A stretch of 64,000 nt of DNA from Rhodanobacter sp. T12-5 (lineage in GTDB: Bacteria > Pseudomonadota > Gammaproteobacteria > Xanthomonadales > Rhodanobacteraceae): the NCBI RefSeq assembly GCF_008329435.1, contig NZ_NPKN01000001.1, positions 744,001 to 808,000 on the forward strand, in the 5' to 3' direction. A program made the translations under genes and the position numbers. Position 1 is the stretch's first letter, and every line of letters begins with the position of its first letter. Below, piece by piece: positions 38,926-47,471 of this stretch. The notes beneath the pieces were generated by a model, which ran no database searches, was not told where the DNA came from, and was given only the letters and a program-made list of their open reading frames with translations.

Positions 38926-41832
38926 TTACTGGAACTTGTACGACACGCCGATATCGAACCGGCGACCGTAACGCTCCCACGTCTGCACCTGGCGGGGATC
39001 GTTGTTCTGGTAAGTGATGAAGGTCTTGTTGGACAGGTTGGAACCCTGCGCGATCAGGGTCAGGCCCTTGAGCGCGCCGCTGTCGAACGAGTAGCTCACC
39101 TGGGCGTCATAGCTGCTGCCGCCCTTGATGGTCTGCTCGATGCGCGAGGCGCTGATGCCCGACACCTCGCCCAGGAAGCTGGAGCGGTAGCTGTCGCTGA
39201 CGCGGGCCTCGAAACCTCCGTGCTGGTAGTAGATCGTGCCGTTGGCGACCCACTTCGACAGGCCTGGCACGGTGATCGGGTTGCTGTTGCCGGCGAAGAC
39301 CAGCGAGCTGTTGGTGCGGTTGCCGGTGAGGATCATGCCGAAACCGTCCAGCGGCTGCGCGATCAGGTTGAACGGCAGGTTCAAGGTGAGCTGGGCGCCC
39401 TTCACATAGCCGTGGCCGTCGTTGGTCGGGCCGGAGACGATACCCAGCGGCGTGCCCAACTGGGCTTGCTGCGCCGGCGTCAGACCGAACGGCAGGAACG
39501 AGCTGAAGTCGTACAGATAGGCCGCGTTCGGGTTGATGTAGTCCGACAGCTTGAGGTAGTAGCCCGACAGCGCGACATAGCCACCGCCACCGCTGCGGCA
39601 GACGTCCGAGTTCTTCGCGTCGCTGGCCTTGCACTCGTACCCGTTGCCGCCCGAGAAGTAATGCTCGTAGCTGACGTTGTAGTTGTCGGCCATGGTCGGC
39701 TTGAGCTTGGCATTGCCGCCCGAGGCGCTGAAGAAAGCCTGGTTCGGATCGGTCGACGTCAGGTGCGTGATGTTGCCGCTCACCCCGAGGCTGGCGTTCA
39801 TCTGATCCATGCGCGGGCGAGCCAGGGTACGTGCGGCGCTGACGCGCAGGTCGTCGTTGTCGCCGAAGCCGAAGATCAGGTTGGCGCTGGGCAGGAACTT
39901 GGTGTAGCTGGTACTGCCGACTACAGGAATCAGCGTGATCGCATTGCCGGTGATCGCACTGCCGGGTGCAACGCGCTCACCTTCCGCGCGCTGCGAGGTG
40001 TGCTGCGCCTGTGCGCCGACGTTGCCGCGCAGGCTGACGCCGCCAAGCTGGGTGTCGAGGTTGAACTGGAAGTACGGGGTCAACGTCTTCTCGCGCACCT
40101 TCCAGTTCGGCGGCATCGACAGTGACGAGCCGAAGGTGGGCACCTCCTGCAAGGTGCCGTTCCTGATCAGGTCGAACGGGTTGTAGCAGGTCTGCGCACC
40201 GACACCCATCCACGACAGCGGGCTGCAGCTGCTGCCGCTGAACGGCGCGGTCTCGACGGCATTGCCACCGCTGATCGTGCCGCCGCCCAGGGTCAGGAAG
40301 CTCTGGTCGATGTTGTAGGTCTTGTTGCGGGTGCTGTGCGCCACGCCGAACTCCACGCTGGAGAACGGACCGTTGGAAAAGCTGCGCTCGACTGCCAGGT
40401 GCAGGTTGGCCAGGTAGTCGACGGTGTGCGGCGCGTTGATGAAGCCCGCCTGCACCACGTCGTTGCCGCCGCCCCAGCCCTGCGGATCGGTCAGCACCAT
40501 GCCGTTGCTGTAATCCAGTGACGGGGTGACGTAGAACAGGCCGTCGTTGCGCTCGACGAAACCGAGCGTGTCCCTGGCGCCGTTGTTCGCGCCGAAGGCG
40601 GTGCCGGAATAGCTTTCGAGGTTGACGTCGCGGCGGGTGGCGCGCGAGTAGTTCGCGTCGAGATCGGCCGACCAGTCCTCGTTGATGGTGAACTTGTTGT
40701 CCCAGTTGAAGTTGTAGACGCGGGCGCTGGTGCTGTTGTAGTCGTTGCGAATGACCGCCTTGACGCCGTCGTAGGTGCCGCTCTGCACGAAGCCGTTCTG
40801 CACGTTGCCGCCCGGCTGCAGTGTCGCGTTGCCCCAGAACAGCGGGAACTCCATGCCCTTGGCCTGCTGCACTTCCTTGAAGTTGTCGTAGGTGAGGTCG
40901 ACGGTGCCGGTGTAATGCTCGTTCGGCTGCCACTGCACGGTGGCCAGCAAGCCGCGACGCTTCATCGAATCGGAGATGCCGTAGTTCTTCGAGCCGCCGA
41001 TCACGGCGTTGCCGTCGGCGTCGGTCGGATAGCCCCACGGGCCCTGGTGCTGGATCTGCGACGGGTTGGATTCGATGTCCACGCCCAGGGTGACGCCGAG
41101 GGTGTGGTTGGCGAACTGGTTCACCCACACGCCGTTGAGGTTGTAACCCTTGTCGCTGACGCCGGGGCCGTTGGCCGGCTGCGACATGCTGTCCCAGATG
41201 TAATGGGCATTCACCGCAGCCTCGGGGCCGCTCTTTTCCAACGGGCGGATGGTGTGCATGTCCACCGTGCCGGTGAGGCCCTGGCCGATCAGGTTGGCCT
41301 GCGGGGTCAGGTGCACCACCACGTTGTCGAACCAGCTCGAGGGGTACTGGTCAAACTGCACGTCGCGGTTGTTGGATGTGGAGACCTGCTGGCCGCCGTT
41401 GACCAGCGCGGTGGAGAAGTCCGGGCCGAGGCCGTGGATGGTCAGCACCTGCGGGCGACCGCTGACGGTCTGCACCGCCAGGCCGGGCAGGCGGCCGAGG
41501 GTGTCGGCGATGCTCACGCCGGGCAGTTTGCCGATCTGCTCGGCGGAGACGGCCTCGACAATGCTGGAGGCATTGCGCTTGAGCGCGGTGGAGTTCTCGA
41601 TGCTGCTGGCGAAGCCGCTGACCTGGACGGTCTGCAACTGCTTCGCCTTGGCTTTCTCGGCGCGCGTCTTGGCGTCGGGGGTGGTGGTGTCCTGTGCCGG
41701 CGGCACATCCTGGCTGGTCGCCTGCGGGCTGTTTGCCGGGCCAGGCTGCGGCGTGGCCGCGTAGGTTGCGGAGGTCGCGCAGAAGCCGACCGATGCCAGT
41801 GCCAAGGCAAGCACATTACGTTTGAATATCAC
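38926..41832 (-). CDS. TonB-dependent receptor for maltodextrins (MalA-like)
   Basis: 968 residues from a GTG at 41832 with GGGAGGGG seven bases upstream; this start gives a proper signal peptide (FKRNVLALALASVGFCATSATYAA), whereas the ATG at 41895 would add a 21-residue polar leader. A plug domain (VQVSGFASSIENSTALKRNASSIVEAVSAEQIGKLPGVSIADTLGRLPG, split here for reference) and the large barrel (terminal residues GRRFDIGVSYKFQ) follow. The 'LKRNASSIVEAVSAEQIGKLP' style plug is the one of Xanthomonadales/Caulobacter carbohydrate receptors such as maltodextrin MalA. Two ATACGTAT operators upstream are shared with the divergent alpha-glucosidase. It should carry maltodextrins through the outer membrane. 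Confidence 0.88.
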   Translation of the reverse strand: MIFKRNVLALALASVGFCATSATYAATPQPGPANSPQATSQDVPPAQDTTTPDAKTRAEKAKAKQLQTVQVSGFASSIENSTALKRNASSIVEAVSAEQIGKLPGVSIADTLGRLPGLAVQTVSGRPQVLTIHGLGPDFSTALVNGGQQVSTSNNRDVQFDQYPSSWFDNVVVHLTPQANLIGQGLTGTVDMHTIRPLEKSGPEAAVNAHYIWDSMSQPANGPGVSDKGYNLNGVWVNQFANHTLGVTLGVDIESNPSQIQHQGPWGYPTDADGNAVIGGSKNYGISDSMKRRGLLATVQWQPNEHYTGTVDLTYDNFKEVQQAKGMEFPLFWGNATLQPGGNVQNGFVQSGTYDGVKAVIRNDYNSTSARVYNFNWDNKFTINEDWSADLDANYSRATRRDVNLESYSGTAFGANNGARDTLGFVERNDGLFYVTPSLDYSNGMVLTDPQGWGGGNDVVQAGFINAPHTVDYLANLHLAVERSFSNGPFSSVEFGVAHSTRNKTYNIDQSFLTLGGGTISGGNAVETAPFSGSSCSPLSWMGVGAQTCYNPFDLIRNGTLQEVPTFGSSLSMPPNWKVREKTLTPYFQFNLDTQLGGVSLRGNVGAQAQHTSQRAEGERVAPGSAITGNAITLIPVVGSTSYTKFLPSANLIFGFGDNDDLRVSAARTLARPRMDQMNASLGVSGNITHLTSTDPNQAFFSASGGNAKLKPTMADNYNVSYEHYFSGGNGYECKASDAKNSDVCRSGGGGYVALSGYYLKLSDYINPNAAYLYDFSSFLPFGLTPAQQAQLGTPLGIVSGPTNDGHGYVKGAQLTLNLPFNLIAQPLDGFGMILTGNRTNSSLVFAGNSNPITVPGLSKWVANGTIYYQHGGFEARVSDSYRSSFLGEVSGISASRIEQTIKGGSSYDAQVSYSFDSGALKGLTLIAQGSNLSNKTFITYQNNDPRQVQTWERYGRRFDIGVSYKFQ

Positions 41833-41968
41833 CGTTATCCCCTCCCAGGGTTGCGCGTCATTTTTGTAGTGGGTTGTGATCGTTGCCCCAAACATCTTTG
41901 CCGGACGCGTCTGGCGTGGCCGTCAACGTGGGCCATGGTAGGGCGGCGATTCGCGGCCGAAGCTTTCC

Positions 41969-41983
41969 TGCATACGTATTCAT
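41969..41983 (+). promoter_or_regulatory. Putative LacI-type operator, ATACGTAT core (receptor-proximal)
   Basis: TGCATACGTATTCAT, identical to 15621-15635. It lies 137 bases upstream of the TonB receptor start codon. Confidence 0.8.
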
Positions 41984-42172
41984 TGTGTTGCTATGCATCG
42001 CAAACGCGCCTCGAAGGTCTTGCGCTGGTTGCGCTTTCGCGAGTCGTTGCCGGCGCGCCGTTGCCGACGGCAGACCCTGCCGTGCTAGTGTTTCAGCGTG
42101 GCTGCGGCAATTTCATTTGGACGTCCAAACGACATGGGTAAAGAAAATGTTGCGTTGCGATGAAGGTTGCCC

Positions 42173-42187
42173 ATGAATACGTATGCA
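42173..42187 (-). promoter_or_regulatory. Putative LacI-type operator, ATACGTAT core (glucosidase-proximal)
   Basis: ATGAATACGTATGCA, the exact reverse complement of the other two copies. It stands 108 bases upstream of the alpha-glucosidase start. Confidence 0.8.
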
Positions 42188-42294
42188 GTGTCGCAACCGG
42201 TCAACGTACAGCCGCTAAGCTGCTGGAAAGCCATGACAGCGCCGTCTTCGGGCGGTTCGCTGCGACTGGGCAGAGAACCCACAGGAACTTGCGA

Positions 42295-43917
42295 ATGAGT
42301 GATGCACCCTGGTGGCGCGGAGCCGTCACCTATCAGATCTACCCGCGCAGCTTCCAGGACACCGACGGTGACGGCGTGGGCGATCTGCCGGGCATCATCG
42401 AACGGCTGGACTACGTGGCCAGCCTCGGCGTCGATGCGATCTGGATCGCGCCGTTCTTCCGTTCGCCGATGGCGGATTTCGGCTACGACATCGCAGATTA
42501 TCGCGACGTCGATCCGTTGTTCGGCACGCTGGCAGATTTCGACCGGCTGCTGGACAAGGCGCATGGCCTCGGCCTGAAAGTGATGATCGACCAGGTGCTC
42601 AGTCATACCTCGGCCGAGCATGCGTGGTTCCGGGAAAGCCGCGAGAGTCGCGCCAACCCGAAGGCCGACTGGTACGTGTGGGCCGATGCGAAGGACGACG
42701 GGAGCGCGCCGAACAACTGGCTGTCGCTGTTCGGGGGCTCGGCCTGGCAGTGGGAGCCGCGCCGCGGGCAGTACTACCTGCACAACTTCCTGACCTCCCA
42801 GCCGGACCTGAATTTCTACAACCCCGACGTGCGCGCGGCGATCCTGGACAGCGTGCGCTTCTGGCTCGACAAGGGCGTGGACGGCGTACGGCTGGACGCG
42901 ATCAACTTCTGCTTCCACGACCGCCGGCTGCGCGACAACCCGCCCAAGCCGAAGGAGAAGCGGGTCGGCCGTGGCTTCAGTCCGGACAATCCGTACGCGT
43001 TCCAGTATCACCACTACAACAACACGCAGCCCGAGAACCTGACCTTCCTGGCCGACCTGCGCGAGTTGATGGATCGTTATCCGGACGTGGCCGCGCTGGG
43101 CGAAATATCCTCGGAGGATTCGCTGGCGACGATGGCCGAATATACCCGGGCCGGTCGCCTGCACATGGGTTACAGCTTCGAGTTGCTGACTGCCGATTTC
43201 AGCGTGGCGCACATCCGCGGCACGGTGCAGACGCTGGAAGCACAGATGACCGAAGGCTGGCCGTGCTGGGCGATCTCCAACCACGATGTCGAGCGCGTGC
43301 TGACGCGCTGGGGGCGCGGCCAACCGTCGCCCCAGCTTGCCAACCTGCTTACCGCCATGGTCTGTTCGCTGCGCGGCTCGGTGTGTGTCTTCCAGGGTGA
43401 GGAGCTGGGCCTGACCGAGGCGGAGCTGCCGTACGAGGCCCTGCAGGATCCTTACGGCATCGCATTCTGGCCGCAGTTCAAGGGTCGCGACGGGTGCCGC
43501 ACGCCGATGCCGTGGAGCGACGCTGATGCGCACGCCGGTTTCAGCCATGGCATGCCGTGGTTGCCGATCCCGCCGGAGCATCGCGCGCTGGCGGTGTCGC
43601 GTCAGGAGGGCGATGCGGGTTCGGTGCTGAACGGGTTTCGCACGTTCATGCACTGGCGAAAATCGCGGCCGGCATTGCGCTGGGGCGACATCCGCTTCGT
43701 CGACACCATCGAGCCGGTGCTGGCCTTCACGCGCAGTCTGGATGGAGTCTCCGTATTGGTGGTTTTCAATCTTGCCAGCGCCGCCACCGAGATCAGCCTG
43801 CCGCCAGGATTCGACCAGGCGCAGCCGCTGGACGGCCACGGCTTGCTGCAAGGCCATCGACATGGCGACCGGTTGCGGCTGCCCGGCTACGGCGTATGGT
43901 TCGCACGCGTGGACTGA
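42295..43917 (+). CDS. GH13 alpha-glucosidase
   Basis: 540 residues from the ATG at 42295, preceded by ACAGGAACT; upstream frame to 42160 covers an operator and is not coding. No signal peptide, so it is cytoplasmic. Catalytic motifs: VLSHTS (region I), DGVRLDAINF (region II, nucleophile), LGEISSED (region III, acid/base), AISNHDVERV (region IV). The start WWRGAVTYQIYPRSFQDTDGDGVGDLPGI is characteristic of oligo-1,6-glucosidase/alpha-glucosidase enzymes of the GH13_23 type from Xanthomonas and Halomonas, which hydrolyse maltose and short oligosaccharides and can also transfer glucose. It is the first of two plus-strand genes and should act on sugars imported by the MFS carrier. Confidence 0.93.
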   Translation: MSDAPWWRGAVTYQIYPRSFQDTDGDGVGDLPGIIERLDYVASLGVDAIWIAPFFRSPMADFGYDIADYRDVDPLFGTLADFDRLLDKAHGLGLKVMIDQVLSHTSAEHAWFRESRESRANPKADWYVWADAKDDGSAPNNWLSLFGGSAWQWEPRRGQYYLHNFLTSQPDLNFYNPDVRAAILDSVRFWLDKGVDGVRLDAINFCFHDRRLRDNPPKPKEKRVGRGFSPDNPYAFQYHHYNNTQPENLTFLADLRELMDRYPDVAALGEISSEDSLATMAEYTRAGRLHMGYSFELLTADFSVAHIRGTVQTLEAQMTEGWPCWAISNHDVERVLTRWGRGQPSPQLANLLTAMVCSLRGSVCVFQGEELGLTEAELPYEALQDPYGIAFWPQFKGRDGCRTPMPWSDADAHAGFSHGMPWLPIPPEHRALAVSRQEGDAGSVLNGFRTFMHWRKSRPALRWGDIRFVDTIEPVLAFTRSLDGVSVLVVFNLASAATEISLPPGFDQAQPLDGHGLLQGHRHGDRLRLPGYGVWFARVD

Positions 43918-43922
43918 GCGTC

Positions 43923-44945
43923 ATGACGTTGCCACGATCGACATGGCTGTGCGTGCTGCTGCTTTGCGGCGTCGGCATTGCCAGTGCGAACCCGACGTCT
44001 CGTGCGGATCACGCGTCGGCTGGCCAGGTTCCGTCGGTCGGCTGGAGTGCGCAGGCGCTCCAGCTCGACGCGCGCGCCTTCGCGCCGGAGCGGATCAAGC
44101 TCACGATCTATCTGCCACCCGGTTATGCCAGCGGCGCCGCGGCCAACCGGCGCTACCCGGTGCTGTATGCGAACGACGGCCAGGACATGGCCGCCGTGGG
44201 TCTGCAGGCGACCCTGGCGCAGCTGTATGGCGAGCATGCGATCGAGCCGATGATCGTGGTGGCGATCGACATGCTGGCCGACCGCGCCAGCGGCTACGGC
44301 CTGTCCGATCGCGCCAGCTCGCGCAGCCTCGTCGGCGGCTCGCGCATCGGCCCGATCGGTACGCGCGCGCAGGACTATTCCGCGTGGGTCGCCACGGTGC
44401 TGGTGCCGTATGTCGACGCGCATTACCGCACACGCAGATCCGCACATGCACGCACCATGCTGGGGTGGTCGCTGGGTGCGCTGAATGCGTTCAACCTCGG
44501 CTGGCAGTATCCGGAAGTGTTTGGCCGGGTCGGCGCGTTCTCGCCCTCGTTCTGGCTTGCCGCCGATCGCAGCGATGCCGCGTCGGTGCAGCGTACGCGG
44601 CTGGCCCAGGCGATGGTCGACCGCGGCGGCAAGCGCGCCGGCATGAAGATGTGGTTCGCGGTGGGCACGGCGGAGGAAACCAGCGACCGCGATGGCGACG
44701 GCATCAACGATACCGTCGACGACGTGCAGGATCTGATGGAAGGCTATCGCGGTGCCGATGGTTTCCACGCGCGCGGGCTGAAACAGCTCGGCTATTCGAT
44801 CGACATGGATGCCGCGAAGCATTCGTCATCGGATGCCGACGCGGTGTTGTTCCTGTTGCCGGGCGGCGTGCACAACCAGGCTTCATGGAAAAAGATGCTG
44901 CCGCCGTTCTTGCTGTGGGCCTACGGCAGGCATCCGGTCAAATAA
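43923..44945 (+). CDS. Secreted alpha/beta-hydrolase of the esterase D (PF00756) type
   Basis: 340 residues beginning five bases after the alpha-glucosidase stop, hence one operon. A signal peptide (LCVLLLCGVGIASA) is followed by an esterase domain: KLTIYLPPGYASG, YPVLYANDGQDM, the nucleophile serine in GWSLGALNAF, FGRVGAFSPSFW and the histidine in GGVHNQASW. An insert (DRDGDGINDTVDD) has the spacing of a calcium-binding D-x-D-x-D-G loop. Family members deacylate carbohydrates (feruloyl- or acetyl-esterases) or hydrolyse trehalose mycolates. Given the operon it may remove acyl groups from alpha-glucan oligosaccharides, but that is not shown by sequence. Confidence 0.82.
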   Translation: MTLPRSTWLCVLLLCGVGIASANPTSRADHASAGQVPSVGWSAQALQLDARAFAPERIKLTIYLPPGYASGAAANRRYPVLYANDGQDMAAVGLQATLAQLYGEHAIEPMIVVAIDMLADRASGYGLSDRASSRSLVGGSRIGPIGTRAQDYSAWVATVLVPYVDAHYRTRRSAHARTMLGWSLGALNAFNLGWQYPEVFGRVGAFSPSFWLAADRSDAASVQRTRLAQAMVDRGGKRAGMKMWFAVGTAEETSDRDGDGINDTVDDVQDLMEGYRGADGFHARGLKQLGYSIDMDAAKHSSSDADAVLFLLPGGVHNQASWKKMLPPFLLWAYGRHPVK

Positions 44946-44947
44946 CG

Positions 44948-45017
44948 TAGGAGCCCGCTGGCGGGCGATGCTTTGCTGGTTACATGGCAAAGGCATCGCC
45001 CGACAGCGGGCTCCTGC
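44948..45017. repeat. REP pair (inverted), GGAGCCCGC family
   Basis: TAGGAGCCCGCTGGCGGGCG opens at 44948 and its near reverse complement (CGACAGCGGGCTCCTGC) closes at 45017. It lies between the convergent esterase and peptidase genes. Confidence 0.85.
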
Positions 45018-45035
45018 AAGAACGCGGTTGCGGGG

Positions 45036-46694
45036 TTACTTGCGCTCGGCGGCCGTCTTGTCGCGGATACCGCGGAATTCGGAATCCTTGCTCCAGTCCG
45101 GCCACTGGTCGGAGTTCGCCAACTGGCTGCCCACGGTGTAGAGCAACTGCAGGTCGCGCGCCATGCCGGTGAACGACCAGCTTGCCTGCCATTCGTCGGA
45201 CGGCTGGTGGTAGTGCTTGGCGGTGTATTCCTTCTCCGCCGCCTTGCCGGCCGCGAGGCCGCCGTCGACCAGGTCGTTGCCCGAGCCGAACGACACTGCC
45301 GGCACGCCGCGCTTGGCGAACGAGAAGTGATCGGAGCGGAAGAAGTAGCCGGCCTGCGGATTCGAGTCCGGCGTGTAGACCATGCCGTACTGCTTCGCGT
45401 CGGCGATCATGTCGTCGAGCAGACCGAGCTTGGCGCTGCCGGAGATGGTGAAGTTGCGCGACGGGCCATGCGGGTCGAGCGCGTCCATGTTGATCACGCC
45501 GGCGGTGGTGGCCAGCGGATACAGCGGCTTGGATGCGTAGTACTCGGAGCCGAGCAGGCCCTTCTCTTCGGCGGTGACGTTGAGGAACACCATCGAACGC
45601 TCCGGCTTCGGCGCGTGCGCGAAGGCGCGGCCCAGTTCGATCAGTGCTGCGGTACCGGTGGCGTTGTCGACAGCGCCGTTGTAGATGCGGTCGCCTTTCG
45701 CGTCAGGCTGACCGACGCCCAGGTGATCCCAGTGCGCGCTGTAGATCACGGTCTCGTCCGGGCGCTTGCTGCCCTCGATGCGACCAACGACGTTGTGCGA
45801 GGTGATCACGCTCTTGTCGACCTTGAAGCTGGCCGACAGGGTTTCGCCCTTCAGCTCGACCGGCTTGAACGCGCGCGTCTGCGCCTGCTTCTTCAGCGTG
45901 TCGAAATCCAGCCCGGCGTGCTTGAACATCTGCACGGCGAGGTCGCGCTGGATCCATGCCTCCAGCGGTACGTGCACGCTGGACGGGTTGTCGCGCACGA
46001 TGTCGAACATGGTGTTGGTGTTGGAGTTCTTCACCGTGGCCCAGCCATACGAGGCCGGCGCGGTTTCGTGGATCACCAGCAGGCCGAGGGCACCCTGGCG
46101 GGCGGCTTCCTCGTACTTGTAGGTCCAGCGGCCGTAGTAGGTCATCGCCTTGCCGCCGAAGTCGCCCTTGCCGGTTTCGAAGTCGGGATCGTTGACGAGC
46201 ACCACGGCGATCTTGCCGTGCAGGTCGACGCCCTTGAAGTCGTCCCAGTGGCGCTCCGGTGCCTCGACGCCATAGCCGACGAAGACCAGTGGCGCATTCG
46301 CGATCGCCACCGAGGTCGAGCCGTCCATCGGTGCGCGTACCGCGATCTGCTGGCCCTGGGTCAGCGCCTCGGTCTTGCCGCCCATGGTCAGCGTGAGTTT
46401 CGGCGTGCCGATGATTTCGGTGCGCAGCAGCGGCACCGCCTGGGTCCAGCTGCGCTTGCCGTCGACCAGATCGCCACCGGGCTGCAGCCCGGCATCCTTC
46501 ATCTGTGCCACCACGTAGTCGATGGTTTTCGTTTCGGCCGGCGTGGCCGGGCCGCGGCCTTCGAAGGCATCGGAGGACAAGGTCTTGACCTCGTCGGACA
46601 GCCGGTGCGGATCGAATGTCGGCGCCTGGACCGCGGTGGCCATCAGGGCCGACGAGATGGAGAGCGCGAGAGTACAGAGGATCAGTCGTTTCAC
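45036..46694 (-). CDS. M28-family zinc metallopeptidase, secreted
   Basis: 552 residues with a signal peptide (LILCTLALSISSALMATAVQA). After the N-terminal region there is a PA-like insertion (HGKIAVVLVND, GALGLLVIHE). The M28 core has its zinc ligands: SAHWDHLG (His, Asp), NGAVDNATG (bridging Asp), NVTAEEKGLLGS (catalytic and ligand Glu), INMDALDP (Asp) and the late histidine in KHYHQPSDEW. This gives an aminopeptidase of the periplasm or medium. No operon partner; the convergent REP pair separates it from the esterase. Confidence 0.9.
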   Translation of the reverse strand: MKRLILCTLALSISSALMATAVQAPTFDPHRLSDEVKTLSSDAFEGRGPATPAETKTIDYVVAQMKDAGLQPGGDLVDGKRSWTQAVPLLRTEIIGTPKLTLTMGGKTEALTQGQQIAVRAPMDGSTSVAIANAPLVFVGYGVEAPERHWDDFKGVDLHGKIAVVLVNDPDFETGKGDFGGKAMTYYGRWTYKYEEAARQGALGLLVIHETAPASYGWATVKNSNTNTMFDIVRDNPSSVHVPLEAWIQRDLAVQMFKHAGLDFDTLKKQAQTRAFKPVELKGETLSASFKVDKSVITSHNVVGRIEGSKRPDETVIYSAHWDHLGVGQPDAKGDRIYNGAVDNATGTAALIELGRAFAHAPKPERSMVFLNVTAEEKGLLGSEYYASKPLYPLATTAGVINMDALDPHGPSRNFTISGSAKLGLLDDMIADAKQYGMVYTPDSNPQAGYFFRSDHFSFAKRGVPAVSFGSGNDLVDGGLAAGKAAEKEYTAKHYHQPSDEWQASWSFTGMARDLQLLYTVGSQLANSDQWPDWSKDSEFRGIRDKTAAERK

Positions 46695-46841
46695 TGGCAG
46701 CTACCTGTGGGGGGAAGGGATGAACCTCCCCGATACTAGTGAGCTGCCAGCGTTCGGTCCAGCCAGCGCCATCGGCGCCGGCTGGCGAATGGCCGACATC
46801 GAGCAAGCTGCGGTGTCGGATGCGTGACTCGTCGTTGGCGA

Positions 46842-47276
46842 CTAGTCGGTACCGATCACCTTGCCGCTGCGTGCATCGACTCTCAGCTTGACGTCGTTGC
46901 CGGCGGCGTTGTCGGCTTTGGCCTTCCATATGCCGTCGTCGAAATCCACGTCGTGCACGTGCGTGTAGCCCTGGGATTCCAGCGAGGCGCGCACGTCCTG
47001 CTCGCTCAGCTTCGAAACGAGTTCGTCGGGATAGACCTGGCCGGTCTTCGCGTCGATGCGCAGGTGCACCCGGTCGCCGTTCGCGCTTTTCGCCTTGGCG
47101 TGCCACATGCCATCCGTGAACTTCAGGTCATGCACCTTGGTGTAGCCCTGTGCGGTGAGCTGGCCCTGCACCTGCGGCTCGGTCATCGCCTGTTGTGCCA
47201 TCGCGATGCCGGATGCACCCAGCGAGAGCGTGCCCAGTGCCAGTGCAAACGTCAGTGACGTGATCTTTTTCTTCAT
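46842..47276 (-). CDS. Secreted double-PepSY protein
   Basis: 144 residues from the ATG at 47276, with GAGGT at a proper distance. A signal peptide (MKKKITSLTFALALGTLSLGASGIAMA) is followed by two tandem PepSY repeats of about 55 residues: TEPQVQGQLTAQGYTKVHDL ... HLRIDAKTGQVYPDE, then SEQDVRASLESQGYTHVHDV ... KLRVDARSGKVIGTD. PepSY proteins are thought to inhibit or chaperone proteases or to bind ligands in the periplasm. Here it is next to an M28 peptidase, but on a separate transcription unit, and is divergent from the PQQ dehydrogenase. Function uncertain. Confidence 0.85.
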   Translation of the reverse strand: MKKKITSLTFALALGTLSLGASGIAMAQQAMTEPQVQGQLTAQGYTKVHDLKFTDGMWHAKAKSANGDRVHLRIDAKTGQVYPDELVSKLSEQDVRASLESQGYTHVHDVDFDDGIWKAKADNAAGNDVKLRVDARSGKVIGTD

Positions 47277-47471
47277 GGAACGTACCTCGTTGCCTGCGGG
47301 AAACGCGAGTCTTGGCCGGGCCGTGCAAACGTGCGGTGAACACGAGCGGCGAGGCTGAATCGCGGCTGACGTCAACGAAGCGCGGGCACTGCCTGTGCTA
47401 CATAGGCAGGCGATCGTGAGCGGCTTCGGCTGCCGCGTTCAAACCGTGACTTCATCCGATCGAGGACGCCC

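Larger units (their letters stand above)
41833..42294. promoter_or_regulatory. Divergent control region of the MalA-like receptor and alpha-glucosidase
   Basis: 462 bases without a convincing gene. They contain two copies of the maltodextrin operator in opposite orientation (41969-41983 and 42173-42187), 204 bases apart centre to centre, the distance allowing a DNA loop. Promoters for both directions must lie here. Confidence 0.72.

Noticed and set aside
42234-42247. Possible degenerate copy of the TGACAGCGCTGTCA operator
   Set aside because: TGACAGCGCCGTCT matches in only 12 of 14 positions with the palindrome broken, and it lies in an alpha-glucan promoter region already served by another operator.
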